DNA of 64,000 nt from Butyrivibrio sp. NC2007 (GTDB taxonomy: Bacteria > Bacillota > Clostridia > Lachnospirales > Lachnospiraceae), in the NCBI RefSeq assembly GCF_000421405.1, contig NZ_ATWY01000009.1:89690-153689 (forward strand), read 5' to 3'. Every line of letters starts with the position of its first letter. Within the stretch, counting starts at the first letter, position 1. Shown here one piece after another: positions 35,086 through 43,859 of this stretch. The translations under genes were made by a program, and so were the position numbers. The notes under the pieces are model-generated. The model had not been told where the DNA came from. It saw nothing but the letters and a program-made list of their open reading frames with translations, and did no database searches.

Positions 35086-35895
35086 CTATTTCGAAAAGAG
35101 ATATCCATACTTTCTTCTTGTCTGAAGTATTATCTCTTTAACGCGCTCTTTTTCCTGCGTACTGTAATCCGATAAGCCTTTAATGGCCGAATCAACATCT
35201 TTTTCCGAGTAGGTAAAAGAGATATTGTTTCCGTACAGTTTCTCTGAAATCTCGAGCTGTTCTTCAAAGGTTTCGCCAAAAGTCTTGGGCCTTACCTGCC
35301 AAATCTGTTCATAGACATCCCGGCCCAACGGATAATCCATTTTGGTATCCGAAAGCAGAGCTCCTCCGTTATCAAATATCGGACATAAACGGAACTCTTT
35401 TCTATCATTCATAAGAACCGCCATATTGTGAGTGTGCCTGTCCTCATTAAGGAAGAGCGCATCCAAAGTAAGAAGCCTGTTCATGTAAGGGCCGAAATCA
35501 CTAATGCCGGTAATCCTCTCTGTCTGACCAACGATAAGTCTCAGTCTTTCAGTATGATCAGCAGTGCTATAGATCATCTTATTAAGAGACGTTCCATATG
35601 TCTGTAAAAAGAGCCTCTCCAGGGTGATGAGTTTCCATCCGTCGGTAAAGTCCGGGCTTTTACATCCCCTGTATATGTTGTCATTGTATTCTATGGATTC
35701 CTGCTCGTAGTCGGTAAACTCTTTTTCATCAAGAGAAGACTTATGCAAAAGAGCTGATACAACACACTCAGCCAGTCCCTCATAGCCCAGGTTATCAGCC
35801 TTGTACCAGAATCCGTCTCTTTCGAATTTCAGCTGGTTTCCCTTAGATGACTTCCGATCTGTAGTTTTAATATCCTCATCAAACAGCTTCACCAT
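35086..35895 (-). CDS. Compact HipA/CtkA-like protein kinase
   Basis: Ser/Thr kinase-like protein of 269 residues, much shorter than E. coli HipA (about 440). The N-lobe shows FWYKADNLGYEGLAE with a candidate ATP-binding Lys32. The catalytic loop is NEDRHTHN (150-157) with Asp and Asn, and the metal-binding IFDNGG (174-178) matches the HipA/CtkA D-N motif. No HipA N-subdomain-1 is present. It lies 3 bp after an HTH gene, so the pair looks like a HipBA- or HipBST-type toxin-antitoxin unit. Target and toxicity are unknown. The stop is just before the T-box leader. Confidence 0.78.
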   Translation of the reverse strand: MVKLFDEDIKTTDRKSSKGNQLKFERDGFWYKADNLGYEGLAECVVSALLHKSSLDEKEFTDYEQESIEYNDNIYRGCKSPDFTDGWKLITLERLFLQTYGTSLNKMIYSTADHTERLRLIVGQTERITGISDFGPYMNRLLTLDALFLNEDRHTHNMAVLMNDRKEFRLCPIFDNGGALLSDTKMDYPLGRDVYEQIWQVRPKTFGETFEEQLEISEKLYGNNISFTYSEKDVDSAIKGLSDYSTQEKERVKEIILQTRRKYGYLFSK

Positions 35896-35898
35896 ATA

Positions 35899-36441
35899 TC
35901 ATCTCTCTATTCTTATCCAGAAATCATCGTCCGCCATGCGACCCTCAGTCTTTTCTATAATCATGATGGGGTCATAGAACGGTATGTCCAGTTTCTTGAG
36001 TTCAAGTTTTAGCTTGTCCCTGGTTTCAGGAAAACATCTTGATCTGACAAATTCCTCATATTCCTCATAAGTGGGTTCAGTGTTCACACCCATAGCCCGA
36101 TACAGCGGATTGGAAATGAAATTGTGAACTTCAACCTTCCGTTCCATCTCATCCACATCAATTATCGAACAGACAAAGCTGTGATACATGTACCATAGTC
36201 TCAATTTATATTTTTTCTCAGGCACCAGTATCTTCTGCGGAAGATCATGGTTTTTGATGAGCATGTCCGCAATCAGAGTGATAGGTCCCGTTATCTCATC
36301 ATCTGAATACTCCCAGCGCTCTACCGTACGCTTGGACACACCGACAAACTCAGCAAACTCTTTCTGGGTCATGCCCGTGATCTCCCTTAGCAGTTTGATC
36401 TCATCTGAAGTTATCTTGGCAGGAGTTATATATTTTTTCAT
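35899..36441 (-). CDS. HTH regulator/antitoxin-like partner of the HipA-like kinase
   Basis: A 180-residue protein starting MKKYITPAKITSDE; ATG 36441 follows AGGAGG by 10 bp. An XRE-type helix-turn-helix (about 15-65) contains MTQKEFAEFVGVSKRTVERWE. The C-terminal region (about 85-180) is a second domain with RSRCFPETRDKLKLELKKL and RMADDDFWIRIER, longer than a plain HipB. It may stand in for the missing HipS/N-subdomain of the kinase, which is speculation. A perfect 19-bp inverted repeat directly upstream is a likely autoregulatory operator. Confidence 0.78.
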   Translation of the reverse strand: MKKYITPAKITSDEIKLLREITGMTQKEFAEFVGVSKRTVERWEYSDDEITGPITLIADMLIKNHDLPQKILVPEKKYKLRLWYMYHSFVCSIIDVDEMERKVEVHNFISNPLYRAMGVNTEPTYEEYEEFVRSRCFPETRDKLKLELKKLDIPFYDPIMIIEKTEGRMADDDFWIRIER

Positions 36442-36465
36442 AGGATGTGATCCTCCTATAAAAAT

Positions 36466-36521
36466 TAAATCACATTTTTGTCGGCAAATCAATGCGATTC
36501 AACCGACAAAAATGTGATTTA
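36466..36521. promoter_or_regulatory. Perfect 19-bp inverted repeat, operator of the HTH-kinase pair
   Basis: TAAATCACATTTTTGTCGG (36466-36484) and its exact reverse complement (36503-36521), separated by 18 nt that contain AATC/GATT. It lies 25 bp before the HTH start codon. On the minus strand TTGATT and TTTAAT with a 17-bp spacer overlap it as a possible promoter. It may also act as a terminator for the DUF308 gene upstream. Confidence 0.75.
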
Positions 36522-36555
36522 TCTTTCAATTTTCTTTATTTTTATTTATTTCGTT

Positions 36556-37179
36556 TCATCTCTCAGCGCTGTCTTTGTCTACATCCACAATCTCTGCGTC
36601 CACATCGATTGCTTCAGCCTCCTGCTTAGCTGCCTCGAAAGCCTTTCCATACTTGCCAAGCCTTGATGCAGTCCAGAGGTTTGATGCACCGTCATAGGCC
36701 AGGAATCCGCCGATAAGCCTTACGATCAGTTCGTTAGCCTGTGATGCCTTGAAGATAAGTCCTGCACCAAGCGCAACAGTTGCCAGCGCAAATATCAGCG
36801 ACAGCCACCAAAGGCCATATTTATATCTCACAAGTGAGAATGTCTGTCCCAGATTTCTAATGCCGCTAAGAAGAATAAAAGCACCGAAGATCTTAGGAAT
36901 AAAATCCGTGAAAGCAACAGGATTAAGGAAAATCCAAACGCCGACTGCTGCCACGATGATTCCGAAAGCAAAGGAACCGGAGTCCACAAAGCCTCTTTCC
37001 TTTTTAAAGAAATATGAAAGCACAAACAGTACTCCGACAACAAACAAAAGAGCTGCAAGAATTCTTGCCATAAGCGGAATAACTGCCGGTGCCCATGCTA
37101 TGAGCACAACGCCGATTGCAATAATAACAAGTGACTGAACAACGTATTCCATCTTCACTTTTCTGAAAAAGTCCTTCAC
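36556..37179 (-). CDS. DUF308/HdeD-like membrane protein
   Basis: Six short hydrophobic helices in three pairs (first at VVQSLVIIAIGVVLIAWA), as in the HdeD/DUF308 family, followed by a charged cytoplasmic tail rich in Glu/Asp (about 180-207). The start is GTG, overlapping the engB stop as GTGA, with AGGAGG 9 bp upstream. The product has 207 residues. HdeD proteins of enterics are linked to acid stress, but no specific function can be claimed here. Confidence 0.82.
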   Translation of the reverse strand: MKDFFRKVKMEYVVQSLVIIAIGVVLIAWAPAVIPLMARILAALLFVVGVLFVLSYFFKKERGFVDSGSFAFGIIVAAVGVWIFLNPVAFTDFIPKIFGAFILLSGIRNLGQTFSLVRYKYGLWWLSLIFALATVALGAGLIFKASQANELIVRLIGGFLAYDGASNLWTASRLGKYGKAFEAAKQEAEAIDVDAEIVDVDKDSAER

Positions 37180-37796
37180 TCCTCTGTGCCTCCTTCATCA
37201 GTCTCTTTATCCTCAGCCAGAATGCTGTCCATGAGCTCATAAATCTCATCTCTTCCCGTCTTCTTAAGCGCAGAATACGGATAGATCCTAAGTTCCTCAG
37301 GAAGCCCCAGTCCCTGACGGAGCATATTCAGATGCTTCTCCATCTGGGAAGGCTTGATCTTGTCAGCCTTGGTTGCGATGATGACAGGCTGGAAGCCCTG
37401 ATGCACGATCCATTTGTACATCTGCACGTCATTTGCAGAAGGGTCGTGCCTTATATCTATCAGCAAAAAGACCCTTCGAAGCTGCCTTGATGTATGGAGA
37501 TAATTCTCGATCATCTTGCCCCACTGCTGTTTGGTCTTCTCGGAAACCCTGGCAAAACCGTACCCCGGAAGATCCACCAGATAGAACTCGCCGTTTATAT
37601 TATAATAATTGATAGTCTGTGTCTTACCAGGCTCCTGCGATGTCCTCGCGTAGTTCTTGCGGTTCATGAGACCGTTTATCAGAGAACTCTTACCCACATT
37701 GGACTTGCCGGCAAAAGCAAACTCCGGAAGCGCATTGTCCGGAAGTGTACTGGTTATACCACAGACTGTTTCAAGATTTACATTCTTAATTACCAT
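37176..37796 (-). CDS. engB: Ribosome biogenesis GTPase EngB/YsxC
   Basis: Essential GTPase needed for 50S assembly, 206 residues. The G motifs are GKSNVGKSS (G1), KTQTINYY (G2), DLPGYG (G3) and TKADK (G4). It is co-transcribed with the DUF308 gene. In many Firmicutes engB follows clpX-lon; here clpX lies nearby but two other genes and a terminator intervene, and lon is absent from the interval. Confidence 0.95.
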   Translation of the reverse strand: MVIKNVNLETVCGITSTLPDNALPEFAFAGKSNVGKSSLINGLMNRKNYARTSQEPGKTQTINYYNINGEFYLVDLPGYGFARVSEKTKQQWGKMIENYLHTSRQLRRVFLLIDIRHDPSANDVQMYKWIVHQGFQPVIIATKADKIKPSQMEKHLNMLRQGLGLPEELRIYPYSALKKTGRDEIYELMDSILAEDKETDEGGTEE

Positions 37797-37852
37797 ATGT
37801 TCATTCTTCCTCTCTTGGCCTACTAACAGTATACCCTATAGCGTTGATATTT

Positions 37853-38368
37853 TCACTCCTTAAACAGGTATGGTACGCCCTTCCACATTATCTCAGGCAT
37901 TTCGTCGATAACTTGAAAATAGAGATATATCTCCTGATCATCTCCCCAAATCCCGGATTCGGGCTTTCTGGTCAACACCGTAACATGGTAGATACCATCA
38001 TCCAGCACAATCGTCTGTTCTTCGGGAACTTCATCACTCCATTCAGTCAGCCACAGCAGATCAATGACGTAAACCTTCCCGCCCTTTACATCCAAAGCCA
38101 GTCTTATAGCCACAGGATATTCACTTATGATCTGCTCAGAGGGATAGCCTTCTCTGACCTTGATCCTGTATTCCCCGGAACTGCCGGTATTAAAGCCTAT
38201 GATATCTCCCTTGGCAATGTGCTCAGCCACCTTATCTGGACTGCTGAATTCTTTTTGAAAAAAGTTCTCGCCCTCATTACACTTTATCGCCCCGACTGAA
38301 TATATCACTATTCCTGCGCCGTCAGTTAAAAGGTTAAATTCTCCATCCATTCTCATAACGTCAATCAT
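37853..38368 (-). CDS. Hypothetical protein, 171 residues
   Basis: I do not recognise the family. The start at 38368 (MIDVMRMDGEF) has GGGGGGAA upstream. A GTG at 38407 overlapping the preceding stop as GTGA is the alternative. The product is soluble, acidic and beta-rich, with IVLDDGIYHVTVLTRKPESG and EIYLYFQVIDEMPE. It follows the dehydratase-like gene on the same strand and precedes engB. Confidence 0.6.
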   Translation of the reverse strand: MIDVMRMDGEFNLLTDGAGIVIYSVGAIKCNEGENFFQKEFSSPDKVAEHIAKGDIIGFNTGSSGEYRIKVREGYPSEQIISEYPVAIRLALDVKGGKVYVIDLLWLTEWSDEVPEEQTIVLDDGIYHVTVLTRKPESGIWGDDQEIYLYFQVIDEMPEIMWKGVPYLFKE

Positions 38369-38403
38369 CCTGTTCCCCCCATAAATACAACAGTTGAAAT
38401 CTA

Positions 38404-39639
38404 TCACGAAGTTGCCAGCATGATCCTGCTCTCCCGAAGCGCCTTGGATTGCTCGTAGTCATACTCAATTGTATTGATATTGGCCCCGGGATATAGCTGG
38501 CGCAGCTTCTTAAGGACTCCGCGCTCTGCCACATGACTGACAAGGCAGCCAAAAGGGTGAACGATTAGTATCTTGTCGTACCCCTGCTCTATCATATCCA
38601 TGGCCTCCGCCATCACAAGCCAACCATCTCCGATGTTGTAGTACTCGCTGAGTATCGGTGTCGCCTTCTTTCTCATATCTTCAAACAGGCCATCCGCGAG
38701 AAACCCGTTTTGCAAAAGAGCTTTTCTCACCTGCGTCTGTGCCCCAATCAGATAATTCATCGCAAAGGCATATGCCTTGAGCATGGCCTTTGACGCACCC
38801 TTAAGTTCTGCCGACTTCATTTCAGTATAGACCACATAGGTGCAATAGTTAAGGAACCCTTCCATCCTTGATTCCATATTATTCTCATATAGAAAATCCT
38901 CCAGGTGCCTGTTTCCTATGGGAGAACACTTGATGTAAATCTCTCCGCAGATGCCCACCCTTTTAAGGGTCTTTTCCTCCCGGGAGAACCTTGGAATCTC
39001 AAGGAAATCATCTATTATCTCCTGATATTTCTTTTCCCTGAAAAAGAGATTACGGCGGGCGGAAACGTCTTCGGACAAAGCCTTAATCCACTTGTCATAG
39101 ACTCTCTTTGTGGCTCCCTTCTCCTTCTCATAGGGTCTTATCTGCTGGAAAAGAGCCATAAGAAGATCTGCATAGCACACCCCTGCAACAGCGCCAAAGA
39201 GCATCATCGGCGTTATCTTAAATCCCGAATGGGACTCCGCGCCTGAAAAATTCAGAGAGAGAACCGGAATCCTATAGCCGCTCTTTTTCACACACTGGAT
39301 GATCAGGTCATAGTAGTTTCCCGCTCTGCATGCGCCACCTGCCTGAGGCTCAAGAATGGCGACTTTGTTAATGTCTATATCAGGGTTCTTCAGATGCGCC
39401 ATCAGGTTTCCTATTATATCCATAGCGCATGTGCAGTAACTCGGATTTATCAAAGAAAGCATCTCCGCAGGGAAATGCTCATACTCCGGCACAACATCCA
39501 GTTTGTATCCGCCAAGAGAAAAAGCCGCACTAAGAAGTTCATTGTGATAGTGCAGCATATCCGGCATGTATATGGTATGAGTCTTCTTCATACGTTTTGT
39601 AAACAAGGTGTTGTCTTTATTCATTTCCACTAGATGCAC
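38404..39639 (-). CDS. 2-hydroxyacyl-CoA dehydratase-like protein (DUF2229 activase C-terminal type)
   Basis: Resembles the C-terminal part of the large 2-hydroxyglutaryl-CoA dehydratase activator-type fusion proteins (COG3580/3581). Here it stands alone at about 411 residues instead of about 1400. Recognisable segments are MLSLINPSYCTCAMDIIGNL, EPQAGGACRAGNYY and ILIVHPFGCLVSHVAERG, with Cys residues able to ligate an iron-sulfur cluster. The ASKHA ATPase half is not in the window. The start is uncertain: GTG 39639 (AAGG 8 bp upstream) or ATG 39624. Function unknown. Confidence 0.75.
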   Translation of the reverse strand: MHLVEMNKDNTLFTKRMKKTHTIYMPDMLHYHNELLSAAFSLGGYKLDVVPEYEHFPAEMLSLINPSYCTCAMDIIGNLMAHLKNPDIDINKVAILEPQAGGACRAGNYYDLIIQCVKKSGYRIPVLSLNFSGAESHSGFKITPMMLFGAVAGVCYADLLMALFQQIRPYEKEKGATKRVYDKWIKALSEDVSARRNLFFREKKYQEIIDDFLEIPRFSREEKTLKRVGICGEIYIKCSPIGNRHLEDFLYENNMESRMEGFLNYCTYVVYTEMKSAELKGASKAMLKAYAFAMNYLIGAQTQVRKALLQNGFLADGLFEDMRKKATPILSEYYNIGDGWLVMAEAMDMIEQGYDKILIVHPFGCLVSHVAERGVLKKLRQLYPGANINTIEYDYEQSKALRESRIMLATS

Positions 39640-39702
39640 TCAAAGACCTTGCCTCAATGTCTTGGATGAATTCTCCCTCCCCCCGATATACATCATTCAT
39701 CA

Positions 39703-39907
39703 TCGGACCAAGGCTCTCTAATATCTTATTTAGTCCGCCTTTTTTGTTGAAAAATGGTTTTTTCACATTCTTCAGAGACGCTATAATCGGACCAACTTTA
39801 CGCTGATGAATCTCTCGTCCGATAAAATGGCTGTTTTTATTACATTCTTAGTAAAATTTCAGTCAAAGAATCGGACTAAGCAACAGCAATAATCATCACA
39901 GTCCGAT
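39703..39907. repeat. Three spaced inverted-repeat units (ATCGGAC...GTCCGAT)
   Basis: Units near 39703-39738, 39789-39826 and 39870-39907 each carry CGGAC or ATCGGACT at the left and GTCCG or AGTCCGAT at the right, about 38 nt long. They repeat at 82-86 nt. The arms lengthen from 5 to 8 bp toward the clpX end. The gap 39640-39964 has no gene. Confidence 0.6.
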
Positions 39908-39914
39908 AATAGTT

Positions 39915-39948
39915 AAAAGCCCCCGATTATCTTCCGGACAATCGGGGA
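39915..39948 (-). terminator. Rho-independent-like hairpin in the gap above clpX
   Basis: CCCCGATT/AATCGGGG arms with GGGGGCTTTTAAC on the minus strand. It lies upstream of clpX and could end the transcript preceding clpX or act on the plus strand. On the minus strand it precedes the clpX stop by reading order, so its target is unclear. Confidence 0.45.
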
Positions 39949-39964
39949 CCTGAAATCAATGAAA

Positions 39965-41233
39965 TTATTTCGCCTGTTTAAGCTTCTTGGGCTCCTTGCC
40001 TCTTACGATGAGAGGCTGGCTGGTTCCGTCAACACAAGGCTCTGTGATGACGCACTCGCTGATGGTGTCATCTGATGGAATCTCATACATTACATCCATC
40101 ATTGACTTTTCCATGATAGAGCGAAGTCCTCTGGCTCCGGTTTCTCTCTCGTAAGCCATGGCTGCGATCTTCTGTACTGCCTCATCCTCGAAGGTGAGCT
40201 TAACGTTGTCGAAGTCAAAAAGCTTCTGGTACTGCTTAACAAGAGCATTCTTGGGCTCTGTAAGGATACGCACCAAAGCCTCTTTTGAAAGGCCCTCAAG
40301 AGTTACTGTGATAGGCACACGGCCTACAAACTCAGGGATAAGTCCGAACTTAACAAGATCCTGAGGTGTTACCTCTTTGAGAACCTCTCCGATCTCTCTT
40401 TCTGACTTGTCTGCAATCTCAGCGTTAAAGCCGATGGAGTTACGGTCAAGTCTTGCCTCGACAATCTTATCAAGACCATCGAAAGCTCCTCCGCAGATGA
40501 AGAGGATGTTGCTGGTGTCGATCTGGATAAGCTCCTGATGTGGATGCTTTCTTCCGCCCTGAGGTGGAACAGATGCAACAGTTCCCTCTACGATCTTAAG
40601 AAGTGCCTGCTGAACGCCCTCACCTGATACGTCACGTGTGATGGATACGTTCTCGCTCTTCTTGGTTATCTTGTCGATCTCATCGATATAAACAATACCG
40701 TACTGAGCTCTCTCAATGTCGTAGTCCGCGTTCTGGATAAGCTTTAAAAGAATGTTCTCAACGTCCTCACCTACGTAGCCGGCCTCTGTAAGAGTTGTGG
40801 CATCTGCGATGGCGAAGGGAACATTGATGATCTTAGCCAGAGTCTGTGCAAGATAGGTCTTACCTGAACCTGTGGGTCCGATCATGATGATGTTACTCTT
40901 CTGAAGTTCAACATCATTCTTGTCATCGCTCTTAGGTGCAAGAACTCTCTTGTAATGGTTGTAAACAGAGACAGCCAGAACCTTCTTGGCTTCCTCCTGA
41001 CCGATTACATACTCATCAAGGAAGTTCCTGATCTCAACAGGCTTAAGAAGATTGATCTGCTGGTCCTTGGCCTGGGCAGGCTCATCCTCAAACTCTTCCT
41101 CAATGATGTCCGCACATATGTCTACGCACTCATCGCAGATATAAACACCTGCAGGTCCTGCGATAAGCTTTTTTACCTGATCCTGTGTCTTGTTACAAAA
41201 AGAGCACCTGATCTCTCCGGAATTCTTTGCCAT
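39965..41233 (-). CDS. clpX: ATP-dependent protease ATPase subunit ClpX
   Basis: AAA+ unfoldase for ClpP, 422 residues. The N-terminal zinc-binding domain [10 protein letters not shown]...CDECVDIC (10-40) is intact. Walker [14 protein letters not shown], Walker [10 protein letters not shown], the ClpP-binding region and sensor [11 protein letters not shown] are visible. It follows clpP by 13 bp in an operon. Confidence 0.97.
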   Translation of the reverse strand: MAKNSGEIRCSFCNKTQDQVKKLIAGPAGVYICDECVDICADIIEEEFEDEPAQAKDQQINLLKPVEIRNFLDEYVIGQEEAKKVLAVSVYNHYKRVLAPKSDDKNDVELQKSNIIMIGPTGSGKTYLAQTLAKIINVPFAIADATTLTEAGYVGEDVENILLKLIQNADYDIERAQYGIVYIDEIDKITKKSENVSITRDVSGEGVQQALLKIVEGTVASVPPQGGRKHPHQELIQIDTSNILFICGGAFDGLDKIVEARLDRNSIGFNAEIADKSEREIGEVLKEVTPQDLVKFGLIPEFVGRVPITVTLEGLSKEALVRILTEPKNALVKQYQKLFDFDNVKLTFEDEAVQKIAAMAYERETGARGLRSIMEKSMMDVMYEIPSDDTISECVITEPCVDGTSQPLIVRGKEPKKLKQAK

Positions 41234-41246
41234 AATTTCTCCTTAA

Positions 41247-41852
41247 TTATTTCTTGTCATCCTTCTCTCTTGGACGATTCTCAACGATCTGATCAATGAG
41301 TCCGTAGTCGAGAGCTTCCTGAGCATCCATCCAGTTGTCACGCTCAGTATCCTTGCAGATCTCCTCGTAAGGCTTACCTGTGTTGGCTGCAAGCATTCTG
41401 TTTAATTTCTCTTTGGTCTTCAGGATATGCTTAGCTGCGATCTCAATCTCAGTAGCCTGTCCCTGTGTTCCGCCAAGTGGCTGATGGATCATGATCTCTG
41501 CATTGGGAAGAGCCATTCTCTTGCCCTTAGCTCCGCCTGAAAGAAGGAATGCTCCCATGCTGGCTGCCATACCGATGCAGATTGTGCTGACATCGCACTT
41601 GATGTAATTCATTGTATCGTAGATAGCCATTCCGGATGTGATCTCTCCTCCGGGGCTGTTGATGTACATGTGAATGTCCTTGTTGGGATCTTCTGCCTCA
41701 AGGAAAAGAAGCTGTGCTACAACAACGCTTGCTGATGTAGAATTTACTTCCTCCCCCAAAAATACGATTCTTTCTTTTAACAGCCTTGAATAGATATCGT
41801 AACTTCTCTCTCCACGGCTGGTCTGTTCAATGACATAAGGTATTAAACTCAT
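41247..41852 (-). CDS. clpP: ATP-dependent Clp protease proteolytic subunit ClpP
   Basis: Serine protease ring subunit of 201 residues. Catalytic Ser in GMAASMGAF, His in MIHQPLGG, and Asp in [11 protein letters not shown] are present. First gene of the clpP-clpX pair; the trigger factor gene lies about 2 kb upstream rather than adjacent, with three small genes between. Confidence 0.97.
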   Translation of the reverse strand: MSLIPYVIEQTSRGERSYDIYSRLLKERIVFLGEEVNSTSASVVVAQLLFLEAEDPNKDIHMYINSPGGEITSGMAIYDTMNYIKCDVSTICIGMAASMGAFLLSGGAKGKRMALPNAEIMIHQPLGGTQGQATEIEIAAKHILKTKEKLNRMLAANTGKPYEEICKDTERDNWMDAQEALDYGLIDQIVENRPREKDDKK

Positions 41853-41951
41853 ATTATTACTATTCCTCCAGTCTGCTTAGATTACATTCTAAACCAATGT
41901 ATATTATACCGCATTTTGTGAACCCTTTACAACTACCACCCCAAAAGCAAA

Positions 41952-41984
41952 GGGCTCCATCCGCAAAACCTGCGGACAGAGCCC
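41952..41984 (-). terminator. Terminator of the small membrane protein gene
   Basis: GGGCTCTGTCCGCA / TGCGGATGGAGCCC hairpin on the minus strand followed by TTTGCTTTTGGG, about 30 bp after the stop codon. Confidence 0.8.
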
Positions 41985-42014
41985 CTAAAATTCGTTTTCT
42001 TTTACAGATCTTTA

Positions 42015-42305
42015 TCAGCCGCCAAATACTGCAGCAAGTGAAGCGCCCAGAACTGATGAGAAAATAATGCTGAGTACTACACTAATAGCAACAAAGATAA
42101 GCATTGCCTTAGCCCAGTTTGACTTTGTCCTAGGTGTGCTGCTTCCAAATGCCCAAATGCAAAGCATAATGATGTTTACGCAAGGAATCCATGTAAGCAG
42201 AATTGTGAGTGCCCAATCACCAACTGTGATAACAGGCTCTACCTCAGGCTGTCCGTATGTAGGCATCTGCTGTGGTGTCTGATTAAGGTTGTTCATATCA
42301 TCCAT
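42015..42305 (-). CDS. Small two-helix membrane protein (CD225/dispanin-like)
   Basis: The 96-residue protein has a polar Gln/Pro-rich N terminus (1-25) and two membrane helices (about 30-52 and 66-90) joined by a short basic loop STPRTKSNWAK. The layout recalls bacterial CD225/dispanin-type proteins. AGAGGAGG precedes the ATG. It lies just downstream of a DUF2752 gene, a common partner of this class. No specific function known. Confidence 0.72.
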   Translation of the reverse strand: MDDMNNLNQTPQQMPTYGQPEVEPVITVGDWALTILLTWIPCVNIIMLCIWAFGSSTPRTKSNWAKAMLIFVAISVVLSIIFSSVLGASLAAVFGG

Positions 42306-42398
42306 TGTTTTTTCCTCCTCTAAAACAATCCTCTAAAAAATGTCCTTAGCTATTATATATACATAGTTGCATGATTGCAAATTTTTTAACGAAATATT

Positions 42399-42857
42399 TT
42401 AGTGAATTAAATCGTTAACTAACTGATTATAGAAAGGCACGATCCGTCCTAATACATTTCCCTCGAAGAACACCATAGGCTCTTTTCCGGGGAAAAGAGC
42501 TGTCATCCGCCATATATAAATTCCAATGGTTATAAGGCATACAGCCATCAGAGGATATCGCAAAATCCTTGTGCTCTTTCCCTGCACGTGACGCCTTATA
42601 ACGAAGGCTACTAAAAGTGCAACCCAAAACGGGTATGAAGGGTTATACTCAAGCGCCTTTATGGGGTGCAGTGTAATAAGGTTAAAAAGAGCTCTCGTAA
42701 GCCCGCATCCCGGGCACGGAAATCCACTCATTATCACCACCGGGCAGAACCTGTGAAATACAAGTTCAGCCAACGCCCACATGATAGCCAGAGCAATTAT
42801 GGGCGCTCTGTTATCCCACAAATCTTTTATCATCCGCCTAAACACTGTCTTTACCAT
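42399..42857 (-). CDS. DUF2752 membrane protein
   Basis: A 152-residue protein with three to four helices and the family signature FPCPGCGLTRALFNL (about 45-60), whose paired Cys define DUF2752. It is encoded upstream of the small CD225-like gene, with about 93 bp between them. The function of the family is not known. Confidence 0.85.
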   Translation of the reverse strand: MVKTVFRRMIKDLWDNRAPIIALAIMWALAELVFHRFCPVVIMSGFPCPGCGLTRALFNLITLHPIKALEYNPSYPFWVALLVAFVIRRHVQGKSTRILRYPLMAVCLITIGIYIWRMTALFPGKEPMVFFEGNVLGRIVPFYNQLVNDLIH

Positions 42858-42894
42858 AGTAATTACAATATACAGCAGACAGGCGCACTTTTCA

Positions 42895-43698
42895 TCAGTT
42901 TTTCATGAAGAAGTCGTAGATTCTCTTTCGGTAATCAGGTGCTGTATCAAAAGCTGCATGTCCATAGCCGTTGTACATATAGAGTGCACAGTCGGTTCTG
43001 TTATCCAGCTTTTCTGCAATCTCCATGGACGCGTCACTGTCGAGAACCTCATCATCAAACACACCGATAACCAGTACCGGGCATTTAATCTTTTCAATCT
43101 CATTAGTCACATCAAAGTCCTTGATGGCTTCGGCCAGGATAGCAAACTTCTCGAGTTCGCCCTCTTTAACCGTTTCAGCCACATCATTGAAATAATCCTT
43201 GTACTGTTCATAAACTGCCGGAGGATAGACCTCTTTTCCAAAGTTCTGATACAGCTCTTTGGGATCCTTTTCCTTGGCAAGCTCTATCCAGTGATCGATA
43301 ACTGTGCGCTGCTCGGGCTTAACATGAGATGATGTAGATCCAAGGACAAGCTTTTTTACAAGCTCAGGATATTTAATGGCTATGGCCATTGCGATCATTC
43401 CGCCCTGAGATGCGCCAAAGAGATATACATCTTTAAGCCCCAGTTCCTTCATTGCGTTTGCTGTATCATCAGCCATGTCGTATATAGAATAGCCATCGGA
43501 CACTTCGTATTTTCTGTCAAAAAGATATGTGGTAAAATCACTGCCCATCATGGCATAGCTTGCTTCCACAGCTTCTTTTGCCTTTATGACACTCTGAACA
43601 CTAAGCCCCGGCAATATTACAAAAGTCCTGCTGCCAAATCCGAACTTGCAATAGCCCATCTCAAAATCTTCTGTCCATACCATTCCTGTTTCTGCCAT
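42895..43698 (-). CDS. Alpha/beta hydrolase
   Basis: Serine hydrolase of 267 residues. The nucleophile elbow GASQGG (about 95-100), acid residue in IGVFDDEV and His in GYGHAAFD complete the triad. The lid region (about 125-190) is mostly helical. It may be an esterase or a C-C bond hydrolase, and the substrate cannot be told. AGGAGGG precedes the ATG. Confidence 0.88.
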   Translation of the reverse strand: MAETGMVWTEDFEMGYCKFGFGSRTFVILPGLSVQSVIKAKEAVEASYAMMGSDFTTYLFDRKYEVSDGYSIYDMADDTANAMKELGLKDVYLFGASQGGMIAMAIAIKYPELVKKLVLGSTSSHVKPEQRTVIDHWIELAKEKDPKELYQNFGKEVYPPAVYEQYKDYFNDVAETVKEGELEKFAILAEAIKDFDVTNEIEKIKCPVLVIGVFDDEVLDSDASMEIAEKLDNRTDCALYMYNGYGHAAFDTAPDYRKRIYDFFMKN

Positions 43699-43794
43699 TT
43701 TCTTTCCCTCCTAGGTATTAACTTACATGTCCTTACTTCCTAGTCTTGATGGTAGCAAAAGTTCTATCACAATCGTATCACACATTTTAGTGGC

Positions 43795-43827
43795 AAAAAA
43801 ACGCCACAGGCATATTGCCTGTGACGC
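43795..43827 (-). terminator. Rho-independent terminator of tig
   Basis: GCGTCACAGGC / GCCTGTGGCGT hairpin on the minus strand followed by TTTTTTTG. Confidence 0.88.
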
Positions 43828-43859
43828 TCATAAACTCTGTACTATTCAGATTTTGAAGA

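Noticed and set aside
36466..36521. Inverted repeat as terminator only
   Set aside because: Position 25 bp before an HTH start and exact 19-bp arms fit an operator better, although a secondary terminator role is possible.
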